DNA from: a bacterium
GTDB taxonomy: Bacteria > Verrucomicrobiota > Kiritimatiellia > CAIKKV01 > CAITUY01
NCBI GenBank assembly: GCA_037128595.1
Contig: JBAXWB010000032.1
Span: 1 to 51,683, forward strand
Direction: 5' to 3'
Length of the DNA stretch: 51,683 nt
In this document: one piece after another, positions 1-8,360 of the stretch
Numbering within the stretch: the stretch's first letter is position 1
How the letters are laid out: each line of letters starts with the position of its first letter
Notes under the pieces: model-generated
Databases searched by the model: none
The model's input: the letters and a program-made list of their open reading frames with translations, nothing else
What the model was told of the DNA's origin: nothing
Position numbers and translations under genes: made by a program

Positions 1-539
1 GATTGCCCCGAACGTGGGCGCATGTAAAAACAGCGAGGATCGAGAGTCGTTCCAATATTCCTGCACCCCGAAGCGGATGCCATTCCTAAGCCCGGCGTGC
101 AACCCCGGAAGGGCGCGGGGTCACGTCTTCACTTTTCACAATTGGATTATCTTCTTTTCAGCCACTTACTTCTTCTCGTTCTCTGTGATTGCGGTCAAAC
201 GGGCTCATCCATATTCAAGGTGGCGTTCGACGTCCTCGGCGAACGCATTCGCTTTCCTGGGGTCCAGTGCAGCCGCCGGGGACGTCCACCTCCGGTACTC
301 CGGCGGACAAGTCGGCTGCCACCTTAAGGGAATTGGACATCGAACTGTCAACATTCAACGCCGAACGTCGAATCAGGCAGAAAGCATTAATATTGAACAG
401 AAGGTCGCGAAGGGCGCAAAGATGAAAATAGTTGCGCCTGCGGCGTAAATTCAACGGGTTTTAAATCCCGAAATAATCCGCCGCAGCCGTTCTGTACTGA
501 GCTTGCCGAATGGGCTCTGCGATCTTTGCGTACTTCAGA
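1..539. other. Intergenic mosaic, no supported gene
   Basis: Open frames here overlap one another on both strands and none resembles a protein family, so I call no gene. About 270-322 is a GC-rich inverted-repeat segment (GCCGCCGGGGACGTCC and partner) related to the hairpin at 48877-48944. From about 394 to 535 lies a degenerate copy of the GAACAGAAGGTCGC element whose better copy is at 47226-47360. The stretch looks like accumulated repeat debris. Confidence 0.5.
394..535. repeat. Degenerate GAACAGAAGGTCGC element
   Basis: The left end ATTGAACAGAAGGTCGC matches the terminal inverted repeat of the element at 47226-47360. The right end is only suggested by CTCTGCGATCTTTGCG near 515-531. The copy is eroded and I see no gene inside. 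Boundaries are approximate. Confidence 0.45.
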
Positions 540-728
540 TTATTCTTCAATAACGACGGGCCATTCTTTCTCGGGCCAGCCTTCGCGTTTCTGGAACTGT
601 ACGGAGTCAACGTCGCGCATGTATTTCAGGCGCTTGTCGGAGAGATACACCGTGGTGTCGTCCGTGGCACCGTCCGCGCGAGCCCGGGCAAGCAGATCTT
701 CAAATTCTTTAAGTTTCATGGGCTTCAT
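540..728 (-). CDS. Small hypothetical protein (62 aa)
   Basis: A 62-residue charged frame starting MKPMKLKEF and ending in an acidic tail (EEWPVVIEE-like, rich in E and W). It has no membrane segment or recognisable domain. The composition (acidic and basic residues, one continuous helix-like N-terminus) is more protein-like than the surrounding shadow frames, and it precedes a toxin-antitoxin pair on the same strand. No strong ribosome-binding site is visible, and the start could equally be the second ATG at 719. I do not recognise the family. Confidence 0.4.
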   Translation of the reverse strand: MKPMKLKEFEDLLARARADGATDDTTVYLSDKRLKYMRDVDSVQFQKREGWPEKEWPVVIEE

Positions 729-766
729 GTGTCTGCGGGCCCGCTGGCCTGTTTTCCCGTGGGAGG

Positions 767-793
767 GTTAACATGTGCGCCACGGGCGCATCC
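767..793. repeat. Short hairpin repeat, copy 1
   Basis: The sequence TTAACATGTGCGCCACGGG followed by CGCAT recurs almost exactly at 1467-1490. It can fold as a small hairpin (GCGCC/GGCGC around ACG). The two copies bracket the toxin-antitoxin pair at 843-1367 in the same orientation. Confidence 0.55.
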
Positions 794-842
794 GCCTACG
801 GCGGAGATATACATCATGTTCAGGATGGGGTCAGGGGTGCTG

Positions 843-1142
843 TTATCTTATGTCGAGCAACTGCCTGATCGCCTGAGGATCTTTTGAAGAATGGAATACC
901 CCGTATACGGTGATCACATCCTGTGAAACATAATAATAGACACTGTAGGGAAACCGCCTTAACAAGGCCCGCCGGAATACATTGTGGACCGTTCCGTTCG
1001 AATGAGGAAATTCGCTAAGTTCACTGATTGAGGCGTAAGCCATCCGCAGAAAGTCTTCACCCAGTCCCGGGGCACGGTTCTCATACCAGGCGCGTGCCCC
1101 TACCAAATCGTCAGCGACTTCCGGAACATAAGCAACTCGCAT
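843..1142 (-). CDS. ParE/RelE-type toxin of a toxin-antitoxin pair
   Basis: 99 residues starting MRVAYVPEVADDLVGARAWYE, the usual opening of ParE-like toxins (beta strand, then a long helix carrying the A-W/Y-Y pattern). The end, PYSVYYYVSQDVITVYGVFHS followed by a short helical tail, is the family's C-terminal sheet. ParE relatives poison gyrase and RelE relatives cleave mRNA on ribosomes. This one is closer to ParE by sequence, but its target cannot be told from the sequence. The gene follows the antitoxin by 3 bases on the same strand, so the two are co-transcribed. The pair is flanked by two copies of a short hairpin repeat. Confidence 0.85.
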   Translation of the reverse strand: MRVAYVPEVADDLVGARAWYENRAPGLGEDFLRMAYASISELSEFPHSNGTVHNVFRRALLRRFPYSVYYYVSQDVITVYGVFHSSKDPQAIRQLLDIR

Positions 1143-1145
1143 GGC

Positions 1146-1367
1146 CTATCTCCGCGCATTCACAGCTTTTTTAAGCTCTTGCTCTGACAATAACGCGGAT
1201 GGATCATCTGCATATTTCTGAAACCGCCGATCCAATTCCTTCTTGTGACTGTCCGGAACCTGAAGGCTGTCTGGCTGTTGTTGAATTGAATCCCAAACGT
1301 CTTCAATCCATAAAATTCTGCGTTCAACGGGCATCCTTAAGACGCTTTCTAATTCAAGCGCTGTCAT
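1146..1367 (-). CDS. Antitoxin, addiction-module component family
   Basis: 73 residues from MTALELESVL. Such proteins (putative addiction module component, PF09720-like) are short helical antitoxins that begin with a helix, carry the phrase RILWIEDVWDSI, and end in a charged toxin-binding tail (SEQELKKAVNARR). An upstream start at 1403 would add 12 residues. I prefer 1367 because GGAGG lies five bases before that ATG. The gene is first in the pair with the ParE-like toxin. By analogy the antitoxin, or the complex, should repress this promoter, but no operator is evident. Confidence 0.8.
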   Translation of the reverse strand: MTALELESVLRMPVERRILWIEDVWDSIQQQPDSLQVPDSHKKELDRRFQKYADDPSALLSEQELKKAVNARR

Positions 1368-1466
1368 ACCATCCTCCATTTCCTGTGGAACAAATAGTAT
1401 CACAATCCGCAGGCAGGTGTAAACTTGGACTCGTCTTCCTTCCGACCTCCCACGAGGAAAAGAGGG

Positions 1467-1490
1467 CTAACATGTGCGCCACGGGCGCAT
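1467..1490. repeat. Short hairpin repeat, copy 2
   Basis: CTAACATGTGCGCCACGGGC followed by GCAT is the second copy of the repeat at 767-793, in the same orientation. It lies just upstream of the antitoxin gene and 35 bases before the end of the polysaccharide operon. Confidence 0.5.
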
Positions 1491-1524
1491 ATCGATGTCT
1501 GAATCTCTTCCGGTTGTTTCTCAT

Positions 1525-3198
1525 TTAGTCGTCAAGCGTCTTGAACTCATCATAAGTCTTGGTGCCTTTGGTCAGTTCCGGGGGTAACGGTGCCTCCTCA
1601 TCAAGATCCAGACACCTCAGCACGCCCGCGCTCACTTCGTGATAGCGATACCCGGACTCAGGACAAACCAGATTCCCTTTTTCATCAGCCTTCTTCAGCA
1701 AGTGGCCATGCCGACTCATCCAGCCCTTCTGGCGCGCGGGATTCCCCACCATCATGGCGTAGTCAGGAATATTCTTTGTGACCACGGCCCCTGCCCCAAT
1801 CAAGGCGTATCGCCCAATCTCCACGCCACACACAACGGTAGAGTTGGCCCCCAGCGTGGCACCACGCCGGATGACGGTCTTTTCATACAATGCATGACGA
1901 TTCACCTGTGACCGGGGATTCGTGACATTGGTCAACACACAGCTTGGCCCAAGGAACACATCGTCTTCAATGGTCAGCCCGGTATATACCGAGACATTGT
2001 TCTGAATCTTAACATTATTTCCAATCACCGTGCCGCCATCCACATTGACGTTCTGACCGATAACACAGCGCTCTCCAATTCTGGCCCCCTTAAGGATGTG
2101 GCTGAAGTGCCAAATCCTGGTGCCTTTCCCGATTTCAGCCCCCTCATCCACAAAGGCGGACGCATGGGCGAAAAAGGAGGGCGGAACGGACAGCGGCGAC
2201 CCCCTTGACGAAACCGGCTCACCGTGACGGTCCAGGCTACGTTGCGCCATGCTGAGAGTCTGGAGGACGCGCACCCCTTCTGCGCCGTCAGTTCTGGGTC
2301 GGCACCGAGTGTGACAGCAGTCAAGGAAGTGCTGGCACTCCTTGCGCAAGGGTTCCTCTTCAGGAAGCGGGATCGCCTCCCCCTTGACTTTACTTGGAAC
2401 CGGAACCGAGTCCTTATCCCAAGAAAGATAGTCGCCGTAATAGAGCAACTTTTCCGGCCAGGGCTTGGTGTCATCAAATACAGCCATCCCCAATGAGCCC
2501 ACCACCGTGAGCTTCTGTTCCTTAAAAGGATTCAGCCAGGAAACATGCATATGCGCACGAACTCCGCTGGCAAATGACATCGCCGTCAGCGTGGTATCGC
2601 AGATACCGGGCTGAAGATACGCGCCTCCGCTACACGCCACGGTCTCGGGCAATTGATTACCGGTCAGGGAAAGTATAACGGAAAGATCATGCGGCGCAAA
2701 ACTCCACAAGGCATTCTCCTCGCGTCGGATTTTGCCTAAATTCAAGCGATTGGATGTGATATAATGCAATTTACCCATTTTGCCGGAAGCCACCATGGCC
2801 TGGATCGCCTCCACACAGGGATGGTACTGCAGCAGATGACCAACCATCAGGATACGGCCCTGCGCGGCGGCAATGCCCACGAGCTCCTGTCCTTCGGCAT
2901 CAGACAAACAGAGCGGCTTTTCAACATACACATCTTTCCCGGCCAAGAGGGCGCGTCTTGCTAGCGCATAGTGAGTCTCTGCCAGGGTCGCCAAGACGAT
3001 CGCCGAGATGTCGCCACGCGCCAGGACATCATCTATCGCGCCAACCACAGGGATGCCCGGCGCCAGCTCTGAGGCCGTCTTGCGGCCACGCTCCGCACCA
3101 TCGCACACCAGGGACAATGCCCCCAGGGCATGGAAATTCCGGACCAGGTTCTTTCCCCAGTAACCGCACCCGATAACAGCTATTTCAGGCTTATTCAT
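1525..3198 (-). CDS. Fused Gfo/Idh/MocA dehydrogenase and hexapeptide N-acetyltransferase (WbpB-WbpD type)
   Basis: 557 residues from [18 protein letters not shown]. Residues 1-about 325 are an NAD-dependent Gfo/Idh/MocA oxidoreductase: a GxGxxG Rossmann motif at the start, then the catalytic-loop EKP in DVYVEKPLC. Residues about 350-510 are a left-handed beta-helix acyltransferase with hexapeptide repeats ([26 protein letters not shown]). In Pseudomonas these are the separate proteins WbpB (3-oxidation of UDP-GlcNAcA) and WbpD (3-N-acetylation). Fusion would join steps 2 and 4 of UDP-2,3-diacetamido sugar synthesis, with WbpE (next gene upstream) doing step 3. The frame opens at 3261, but that stretch is a repeat end, so I use the ATG at 3198. 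A tail of about 45 residues after the beta-helix has a small cysteine pair and unknown role. Confidence 0.85.
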   Translation of the reverse strand: MNKPEIAVIGCGYWGKNLVRNFHALGALSLVCDGAERGRKTASELAPGIPVVGAIDDVLARGDISAIVLATLAETHYALARRALLAGKDVYVEKPLCLSDAEGQELVGIAAAQGRILMVGHLLQYHPCVEAIQAMVASGKMGKLHYITSNRLNLGKIRREENALWSFAPHDLSVILSLTGNQLPETVACSGGAYLQPGICDTTLTAMSFASGVRAHMHVSWLNPFKEQKLTVVGSLGMAVFDDTKPWPEKLLYYGDYLSWDKDSVPVPSKVKGEAIPLPEEEPLRKECQHFLDCCHTRCRPRTDGAEGVRVLQTLSMAQRSLDRHGEPVSSRGSPLSVPPSFFAHASAFVDEGAEIGKGTRIWHFSHILKGARIGERCVIGQNVNVDGGTVIGNNVKIQNNVSVYTGLTIEDDVFLGPSCVLTNVTNPRSQVNRHALYEKTVIRRGATLGANSTVVCGVEIGRYALIGAGAVVTKNIPDYAMMVGNPARQKGWMSRHGHLLKKADEKGNLVCPESGYRYHEVSAGVLRCLDLDEEAPLPPELTKGTKTYDEFKTLDD

Positions 3199-3216
3199 AG
3201 ACACACAGCGGATCAG

Positions 3217-3258
3217 GAAAGATTTACCACGGAAAAACGGAGATTTAGAGAGAGAAAA
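3217..3258. repeat. Solo left end of the TTTACCACGGAG element
   Basis: GATTTACCACGGAAAAACGG followed by AGATTTAGAGAGAG matches the left terminus of the composite elements at 20619, 22011, 38736, 44719, 45473 and 46381. No right terminus is found before the next gene, so this is an orphan end or a decayed copy. It creates a spurious N-terminal extension of the dehydrogenase frame. Confidence 0.6.
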
Positions 3259-3304
3259 CAATCAATGGCGCCAACCGGAACCCTTCCAGGTGATAAATGA
3301 AGAG

Positions 3305-3542
3305 TTTTGACAGAATTTACAGAATTAACAGAATGCTGCTCCCCGAATCAGTTGTTTCTTTTTTCTGTGAATACGTTTCACGAATTTCGCATAGGGCAGG
3401 AACTTTTCAAGTGACCCTTATGAGCTCCATTTAAAGCCCTTGCCCTATGAGAAATTCGTGAAACATATAGAATTTGAAGAGGAATCCGAGGACGCCGATT
3501 ATACTCCTCTTCATTCTGTTTATTTTGTTCATTTTGTCGAAA
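3305..3542. repeat. Composite palindromic element with ACAGAAT-type ends
   Basis: The ends are imperfect inverted repeats. The left end at 3305-3335 is TTTTGACAGAATTTACAGAA and onward. The right end at 3512-3542 is its complement with scattered changes. Inside, 3375-3464 is a long hairpin with arms of about 25 bases starting GTTTCACGAATTTC and ending GAAATTCGTGAAAC. The gap between the dehydrogenase and aminotransferase genes holds this element and no gene. Confidence 0.7.
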
Positions 3543-3592
3543 TTCCTAACGATGTTTGACAGCAAACGGCGAAAAGTTAGCCCATGCGGAGA

Positions 3593-4678
3593 TCACATGC
3601 ACCTTACCGCCGCCACCACCTGATCCTGCTCGGCATCGGACAGGAAGGGGTGCATGGGTAGACTTATTACCTCCCGGGAGGCGCGCTCTGATTCGGGGAA
3701 ATCCCGGATCTTATATCCCAATGGCGCAAAAACAGGTTGCTCATGAAGACACTTAGGGTAGTAAACAGTACAGGGAATCCCTTTGTTCTTCAAACGCGCA
3801 GCAACGCCATCCCGATCAGGAACGCGAATGGTGTACTGCGCATAAACGTGCGTATTGCCGGTCATTACCTCAGGCACCACACAGCTGCCGCGCAGTAATT
3901 CCGTATAGCGGGCCCCAATCCGAATGCGGGCATCCACTTCTGACTGAAAGTGCGGAAACTTGGCCAACAGAATCGCCGCCTGAAGCGTATCGAGTCGCCC
4001 GTTCATTCCCAGGTAAGGGTGGTGATGACGCCGCTCGCCCCCATGCGTCCGGATGGCTTTCATCTTTGCCGCCAGCGCATCATCGTCTGTAAACAGTGCG
4101 CCCCCGTCGCCATAGCAACCGAGCGGCTTGGCGGGGAAAAAACTGGTACTACCAATGAGTGATACGGCTCCGCTACGCCGTCCCCGCTGGGTAGCGCCAA
4201 AGCTCTGTGCACCATCCTCAAGCACAGCCAGATGATGCTTCGCCGCAATTGCATTGATGCGCGCGTAGTCAGGCATCTGCCCAAACAGATTTACCGGCAA
4301 AATCGCTTTGGTCCGAGGGGTCACGGCCGCCTCAAGCCGATCCACATCCATGTTGAAGGTGACCGGATCAATATCGATAAATACCGGCCTGGCACCGACC
4401 AATCCAATCACTTCGGCCGTACTGATCCAGGTAAAGGGAACGGTAATAACCTCATCACCCGGCCCCACCCCGAGCGCACGCAGCGCAATTTCAAGACTGA
4501 CCGTCCCGCTGGCCACCGTAAGCGCATGCTTTACGCCCACATACTTTGCCAGCACCTCTTCCAACTCCGCGATCTCGGGCCCCATGATATAATGCCCATG
4601 GTCGAGCACCACCTGCATTCGGGCGTCAATTTCAGCCTTATAGCGCTGGTACTGTGTCTTAAGGTCGATAAATTCCAT
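3593..4678 (-). CDS. DegT/DnrJ/EryC1/StrS sugar aminotransferase (WbpE-like)
   Basis: 361 residues, full length for the family. It is a PLP-dependent transaminase that aminates a keto-sugar nucleotide, here most likely C3 of a UDP-3-keto-GlcNAcA. Visible landmarks are SGTVSLEIALRALG (cofactor phosphate loop, about 57-70), VLEDGAQSFG (Asp155 and Gln158 region) and SFFPAKPLGCYGDGG with the PLP lysine at about Lys184. The GDGG and PAKPLG wording matches the WbpE/PglE-like branch. It lies 7 bases after the 4-epimerase gene and before the WbpB-WbpD fusion, which supports a diacetamido-uronic acid pathway. The first enzyme, a UDP-GlcNAc 6-dehydrogenase (WbpA), is not in the window. Confidence 0.9.
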   Translation of the reverse strand: MEFIDLKTQYQRYKAEIDARMQVVLDHGHYIMGPEIAELEEVLAKYVGVKHALTVASGTVSLEIALRALGVGPGDEVITVPFTWISTAEVIGLVGARPVFIDIDPVTFNMDVDRLEAAVTPRTKAILPVNLFGQMPDYARINAIAAKHHLAVLEDGAQSFGATQRGRRSGAVSLIGSTSFFPAKPLGCYGDGGALFTDDDALAAKMKAIRTHGGERRHHHPYLGMNGRLDTLQAAILLAKFPHFQSEVDARIRIGARYTELLRGSCVVPEVMTGNTHVYAQYTIRVPDRDGVAARLKNKGIPCTVYYPKCLHEQPVFAPLGYKIRDFPESERASREVISLPMHPFLSDAEQDQVVAAVRCM

Positions 4679-4685
4679 TTATCGC

Positions 4686-5645
4686 TTATTTTCCCGTATA
4701 CGCCTTATACCACTCAACAAACTTCGGGATGCCGACACTGATCGGCGTGGTGGGGTGGTAACCGCATTTTTGCTGGATTCGTCCTATATCCGCATAGGTC
4801 TCAGGAACATCGCCCGGCTGAAGCGGCAGGAATTCCATTTGAGGGGTTACCCCCAAGGCCTGACCCAGGAGCGTGATCATGTCGAGCAGGGCTTCAGACC
4901 GGTGATTGCCGATATTGAAGATCTCATAGGGGGCCAGCTTTTCGGTAAATAACGAACCCACGACCCCCTGGATGATATCGTCAACATAGGTGAAATCCCG
5001 ACGCATCTGGCCATTGTTGAAGACCTTGATGGGCTTGCCCGCCAGCATGGCTTCCGCAAACAGCCACATCGCCATATCCGGGCGCCCCCACGGGCCATAG
5101 ACGGTGAAAAAACGCAGGCCGACGGTCTGCATGCCGTACAGGTGGGTATAGGTGTGGGCGTTCAATTCGTTGGCTTTTTTCGTGGCGGCATAGAGGCTGA
5201 CGGGCGTATCAACCGCATCGGTCTCACTGAAGGGGAGTTTCGTATTGCCGCCATAGACGCTTGAACTTGAGGCGTATACCAAACGCGGCGTTTTGGCGTG
5301 CCGGCAGGATTCCAGAATGCTCAAAAACCCTTCGGAATTTGCCCGTTGATAGGCAAAGGGATGCGAGATTGAATATCGCACACCCGCTTGTGCCGCCAGA
5401 TGACAGACTCGATCAAACTTGTGTGTTTGAAAAAGCGAGGTCATGAGCTTGTAGTCGCAAATATCCGCTTCTACGCCCGTGTAGCCTGATCGTTTTTCCA
5501 GAATCTCATGGCGGTCGCGTTTCAGCTTTACGGAATAGTAATGATTGAAATTATCAATCCCGACGACCGTGTGTCCGAGATCGAGGAGTTTATTACTCAA
5601 ATGTGAGCCGATAAAGCCGGCGGCACCTGTGACGAGTATATGCAT
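4686..5645 (-). CDS. NAD-dependent nucleotide-sugar 4-epimerase (UDP-glucuronate 4-epimerase-like)
   Basis: 319 residues from MHILVTGAAGFIGSHL. An extended short-chain dehydrogenase/epimerase: TGAAGFIG binds NAD, the catalytic pair is in SLYAATKKANE (YxxxK), and DRVCHLAAQAGVRYS is the usual third strand. The phrase GIDNFNHYYSVKLKRDR is typical of UDP-glucuronate/UDP-N-acetylglucosaminuronate 4-epimerases rather than plain GalE. The frame opens at 5741, but the ATG at 5645 begins exactly at the Rossmann strand and has AGGAA upstream. The extra 32 codons are derived from a hairpin repeat, so I reject them. It probably makes a galacto-configured uronic acid donor for the polysaccharide. Exact substrate not readable. 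Confidence 0.85.
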   Translation of the reverse strand: MHILVTGAAGFIGSHLSNKLLDLGHTVVGIDNFNHYYSVKLKRDRHEILEKRSGYTGVEADICDYKLMTSLFQTHKFDRVCHLAAQAGVRYSISHPFAYQRANSEGFLSILESCRHAKTPRLVYASSSSVYGGNTKLPFSETDAVDTPVSLYAATKKANELNAHTYTHLYGMQTVGLRFFTVYGPWGRPDMAMWLFAEAMLAGKPIKVFNNGQMRRDFTYVDDIIQGVVGSLFTEKLAPYEIFNIGNHRSEALLDMITLLGQALGVTPQMEFLPLQPGDVPETYADIGRIQQKCGYHPTTPISVGIPKFVEWYKAYTGK

Positions 5646-5715
5646 GGGGTTTCCTGAGGAGTTTCGAGTTGAAAGTTCAGAGCTGAATGTTACAGAAGGC
5701 TCCGGGTGATCCGGT

Positions 5716-5791
5716 GGTTTTGACAGAGCAAAACCCTCCATTGAAAAAATGCTGCGGTATCAAAAATGGAGGGCGCCGCTCTGTCGGCGCC
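5716..5791. repeat. Inverted pair of family-A hairpins (TTTT stem and GCGCC stem)
   Basis: Copy one on the minus strand: stem GGTTTT/AAAACC (5716-5721 and 5730-5735) around the loop GCTCTGTC, with foot ATGGAG. Copy two on the plus strand: stem GGCGCC/GGCGCC (5772-5777 and 5786-5791) around the same loop. The feet face each other across about 24 bases. The pair lies between the 2-epimerase and 4-epimerase genes. Confidence 0.85.
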
Positions 5792-5820
5792 GGTTGATCC
5801 GGCGGCTTAAGACGTGATGT

Positions 5821-7017
5821 CTATGCCGAAATGGCCTTTATTCTAGTCGCAATGCGTTCCGCCGCTTTGCCATCACCATAGGGATTATGAGCATGCGTCA
5901 TGGCGTCATAGACGGCCTTATCGGTCAACAACTGATGCGCGGTGGTGACAATCTTCTGTCGATCCGTCCCCACCAGAATCACGGTTCCTGCGGTCACCGC
6001 TTCCGGCCGCTCGGTGGTATCGCGCATCACCAATACCGGCTTACCCAGCGACGGCGCCTCTTCCTGCACTCCGCCCGAGTCGGTGATGATCAAATAGGAA
6101 CGATTCATGAGCCAGACAAAGGGCAGGTAATCCAGTGGCTCGATCAGATGCAGGTTGGGAAGCGGGGAGCGCGGAGCGGGGAACGCGGAATCAAGAGAAG
6201 CAGCACCGAGGATCCGCCTGACCGGCTCCTGGACATTAGGATTCAGATGGACGGGATAGATGATTTCAACATCGCTATGCGCCGCCGCTATCTCCTTGAG
6301 GGCATAACAGATGTTCTCAAAGCCTTCGCCAAAGTTCTCGCGCCGGTGACCGGTAACGAGGATCAATCGTTTGCCGGCGTGACTCGACCATAGTGACGTA
6401 AGTCCCGGATACTTCATCACCAGGTCCTGAGCCACTCGCTCGCCCGCATTCCCTTCTGACAACTTGGCCCGGACCATCAGCAGGGCATCAATCACCGTGT
6501 TGCCGGTAACGGTAATGGCCTCATCGGCCACACCTTCTGCCAACAGGTTTTGCCGCGACGGCTCAGTGGGCGCGAAGTGATAGCGGGTGATGACCCCGGT
6601 CAGGCGGCGATTCATCTCTTCGGGCCAGGGCGAATAGAGGTTCCCGGTCCGCAGTCCTGCCTCCACATGACCCACCGCGATCTTCTGGTAATAGGCGGCC
6701 AGACTGGCCGCCATGGTGGTAGTGGTGTCCCCATGGACCAGCACCAGGTCAGGCTTGGCCTCTGCAAGGACGGGAGCCAGCCCCTGAAGCACGCTGCAGG
6801 TGACGTCCGTCAGACTCTGACCCGGTCTCATGATGTCCAGATCATAGTCGGGAACGATCTCGAAGAGGTCCAATACCTGATCAAGCATCTGACGGTGCTG
6901 AGCCGTGACACACACGCTCACAAAAAAACGGGCCGGGTACTTCTGCAGCTCCTTGATGACGGGCGCCATCTTGATGGCTTCCGGCCGGGTGCCGAAGATG
7001 AAGAGGACTTTTTTCAT
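5821..7017 (-). CDS. UDP-N-acetylglucosamine 2-epimerase, non-hydrolysing (WecB/WbpI family)
   Basis: 398 residues from [20 protein letters not shown], the family's hallmark opening. Further landmarks are [38 protein letters not shown] and [21 protein letters not shown]. It interconverts UDP-GlcNAc and UDP-ManNAc. The WbpI branch does the same on UDP-GlcNAc3NAcA to give UDP-ManNAc3NAcA, and company with WbpE and WbpB/D-like enzymes makes that plausible here. Two ATGs are possible (7023, 7017). 7017 starts directly at the conserved [12 protein letters not shown]. Both flanking gaps contain hairpin-repeat pairs, so these genes may not be as tightly coupled as other parts of the operon. Confidence 0.92.
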   Translation of the reverse strand: MKKVLFIFGTRPEAIKMAPVIKELQKYPARFFVSVCVTAQHRQMLDQVLDLFEIVPDYDLDIMRPGQSLTDVTCSVLQGLAPVLAEAKPDLVLVHGDTTTTMAASLAAYYQKIAVGHVEAGLRTGNLYSPWPEEMNRRLTGVITRYHFAPTEPSRQNLLAEGVADEAITVTGNTVIDALLMVRAKLSEGNAGERVAQDLVMKYPGLTSLWSSHAGKRLILVTGHRRENFGEGFENICYALKEIAAAHSDVEIIYPVHLNPNVQEPVRRILGAASLDSAFPAPRSPLPNLHLIEPLDYLPFVWLMNRSYLIITDSGGVQEEAPSLGKPVLVMRDTTERPEAVTAGTVILVGTDRQKIVTTAHQLLTDKAVYDAMTHAHNPYGDGKAAERIATRIKAISA

Positions 7018-7023
7018 AACCAT

Positions 7024-7099
7024 GGCGCCGACAGAGCGGCGCCCTCCATTTCGGATACCGCTCCATTTTTAAAATGGAGGGTTTTGCTCCGTCAAAACC
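7024..7099. repeat. Inverted pair of family-A hairpins (GCGCC stem and TTTT stem)
   Basis: Minus-strand copy with stem GGCGCC/GGCGCC (7024-7029, 7038-7043) and plus-strand copy with stem GGTTTT/AAAACC (7080-7085, 7094-7099). Both carry the loop GCTCYGTC and the foot ATGGAG. Feet face each other, as in the pair at 5716-5791 but with the two stem types exchanged. It fills the gap between the sugar kinase and the 2-epimerase. Confidence 0.85.
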
Positions 7100-7104
7100 T
7101 TACT

Positions 7105-8256
7105 TTAGTTACAGCGTGAAATCAGGGAACGCAGGGCTTTTTCGTGGGCTTCGACCCGTTCGCAGAGCCGGAACTGGACCGCCGCGCGATCCAGATTATG
7201 CCGGGGATGACGGGTCTTGAAATAGACATTGCCCGCCAGATGATCCTGGAGAAACCTGAGCCCGAGTTCAAAGGTGATCAGCCGGATGGAATCATACAGG
7301 TAAGCACGATCATTCGGGGTCAGAAAATCCGCCGCCTGCGCGATATACCCGGTCGTAAACGCCTCACACAACACGAGGCTAAGTTCCACCTGATCCAAAT
7401 CGACCGCCTCCTCCCCTGCCGGATTGCAGATGGAACGGACGGCATCCCCGTAATCCCACTGGATCAGGCCGGACCCGACGGTATCGAGATCGATGATGCT
7501 GGTCCCGCGGCCGGTAATGTTGTCCATCAGGATGTTACTGATTTTCGGATCGCCATGCATGATCTGGACCCGCAATTCCCCGTGGGCCCGTGCGGCATCC
7601 AGCACGCCACATAACGAACGTCGCGCCTCTACGAAACGACAGAGCTCTGCGGTCAGACGGTCATTTTTGATTTGTTCCTTCGCTGCCTCCATAGGCAGGG
7701 TAGCGTCATAGGCGGCCAGATAGCCAGGAGTGTGGTGAAAGCCGGGAATGGTGACTTCCAGACTCTCAGGGGCGAGGTCCATCACCAGCCGATGGAACTG
7801 GCCGAGCACCGTTCCGGCTTCCCGGGCATGGCCGATCCCCTGGGCCTGGTCATAGGCCACCGCGGAATCAATCAGGGTAATGGCACGCCAATACTCACCC
7901 GCCTCATCCAGATGAAAGGTGGCCCCGGTTTTGGCCGGAATCAGACGCGGCAACTGCCAGATGCGGTCGGCGGTGGCCCGCTCTTTTTCGAGGCGGTGAT
8001 GAACATGCTCCGTCACCAGCCTTAAGTTCTTCATCAGGGCTTCAGGTTTCTTAAAGACCTTCTTATTGACATGCTGGATGATGCAGCGGGTTTCCGAGAA
8101 ACTCGTGCGGTAGATCGACAGATAGGTGTCATTGATGTTACCCGACCCTACAGGAAACATGCCCACCGGCGCACCAGGCACATCGAACTGACCCGCGACC
8201 TGCTCCGTGAGCCGGTCATCGCGACGATCGAATGAAACTTGATTTTTACGAAACAT
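7105..8256 (-). CDS. Aminoglycoside-phosphotransferase-fold sugar kinase, NahK-like
   Basis: 383 residues. The opening motif PVGSGNINDTYLSIY and the phrase IIQHVNKKVFKKPEALMKNL closely follow N-acetylhexosamine 1-kinases (NahK/LnpB), which phosphorylate GlcNAc or GalNAc at C1. The APH-fold core shows the catalytic loop IMHGDPKISNILMD (HGDxxxxN) and the metal site IIDLDTVG. I prefer the ATG at 8256 because GAGGAAG stands five bases upstream. The frame opens with a GTG at 8268. A hexosamine-1-phosphate product would feed nucleotide-sugar synthesis, which fits its place among polysaccharide genes. Other small-molecule kinases of this fold remain possible. Confidence 0.8.
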   Translation of the reverse strand: MFRKNQVSFDRRDDRLTEQVAGQFDVPGAPVGMFPVGSGNINDTYLSIYRTSFSETRCIIQHVNKKVFKKPEALMKNLRLVTEHVHHRLEKERATADRIWQLPRLIPAKTGATFHLDEAGEYWRAITLIDSAVAYDQAQGIGHAREAGTVLGQFHRLVMDLAPESLEVTIPGFHHTPGYLAAYDATLPMEAAKEQIKNDRLTAELCRFVEARRSLCGVLDAARAHGELRVQIMHGDPKISNILMDNITGRGTSIIDLDTVGSGLIQWDYGDAVRSICNPAGEEAVDLDQVELSLVLCEAFTTGYIAQAADFLTPNDRAYLYDSIRLITFELGLRFLQDHLAGNVYFKTRHPRHNLDRAAVQFRLCERVEAHEKALRSLISRCN

Positions 8257-8290
8257 AATCTTCCTCACAGTCCTTAATCTGAATTCTTCA

Positions 8291-8355
8291 ATGGAGGGTT
8301 TTGCTCCGTCAAAACCCTTCTAACCGCTGGCGCCGACAGAGCGGCGCCCTCCATT
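8291..8355. repeat. Pair of family-A hairpins, convergent
   Basis: Plus-strand copy with stem GGTTTT/AAAACC (8297-8302, 8311-8316) and minus-strand copy with stem GGCGCC/GGCGCC (8329-8334, 8343-8348), 12 bases apart. Here the feet point outwards, the opposite of the two pairs at 5.7 and 7.0 kb. It lies between the Wzc-like and kinase genes. Confidence 0.85.
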
Positions 8356-8360
8356 AAAAT

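Noticed and set aside
14-448. Plus-strand frame of 144 codons at the window start
   Set aside because: Three overlapping frames on both strands compete here, none has a ribosome-binding site or a domain, and the last third is repeat sequence.
4686-5741. N-terminal extension (MEGFALSKPP...) of the 4-epimerase
   Set aside because: These 32 codons are a family-A hairpin and neighbouring sequence. The Rossmann strand begins at the ATG at 5645, which has AGGAA upstream.
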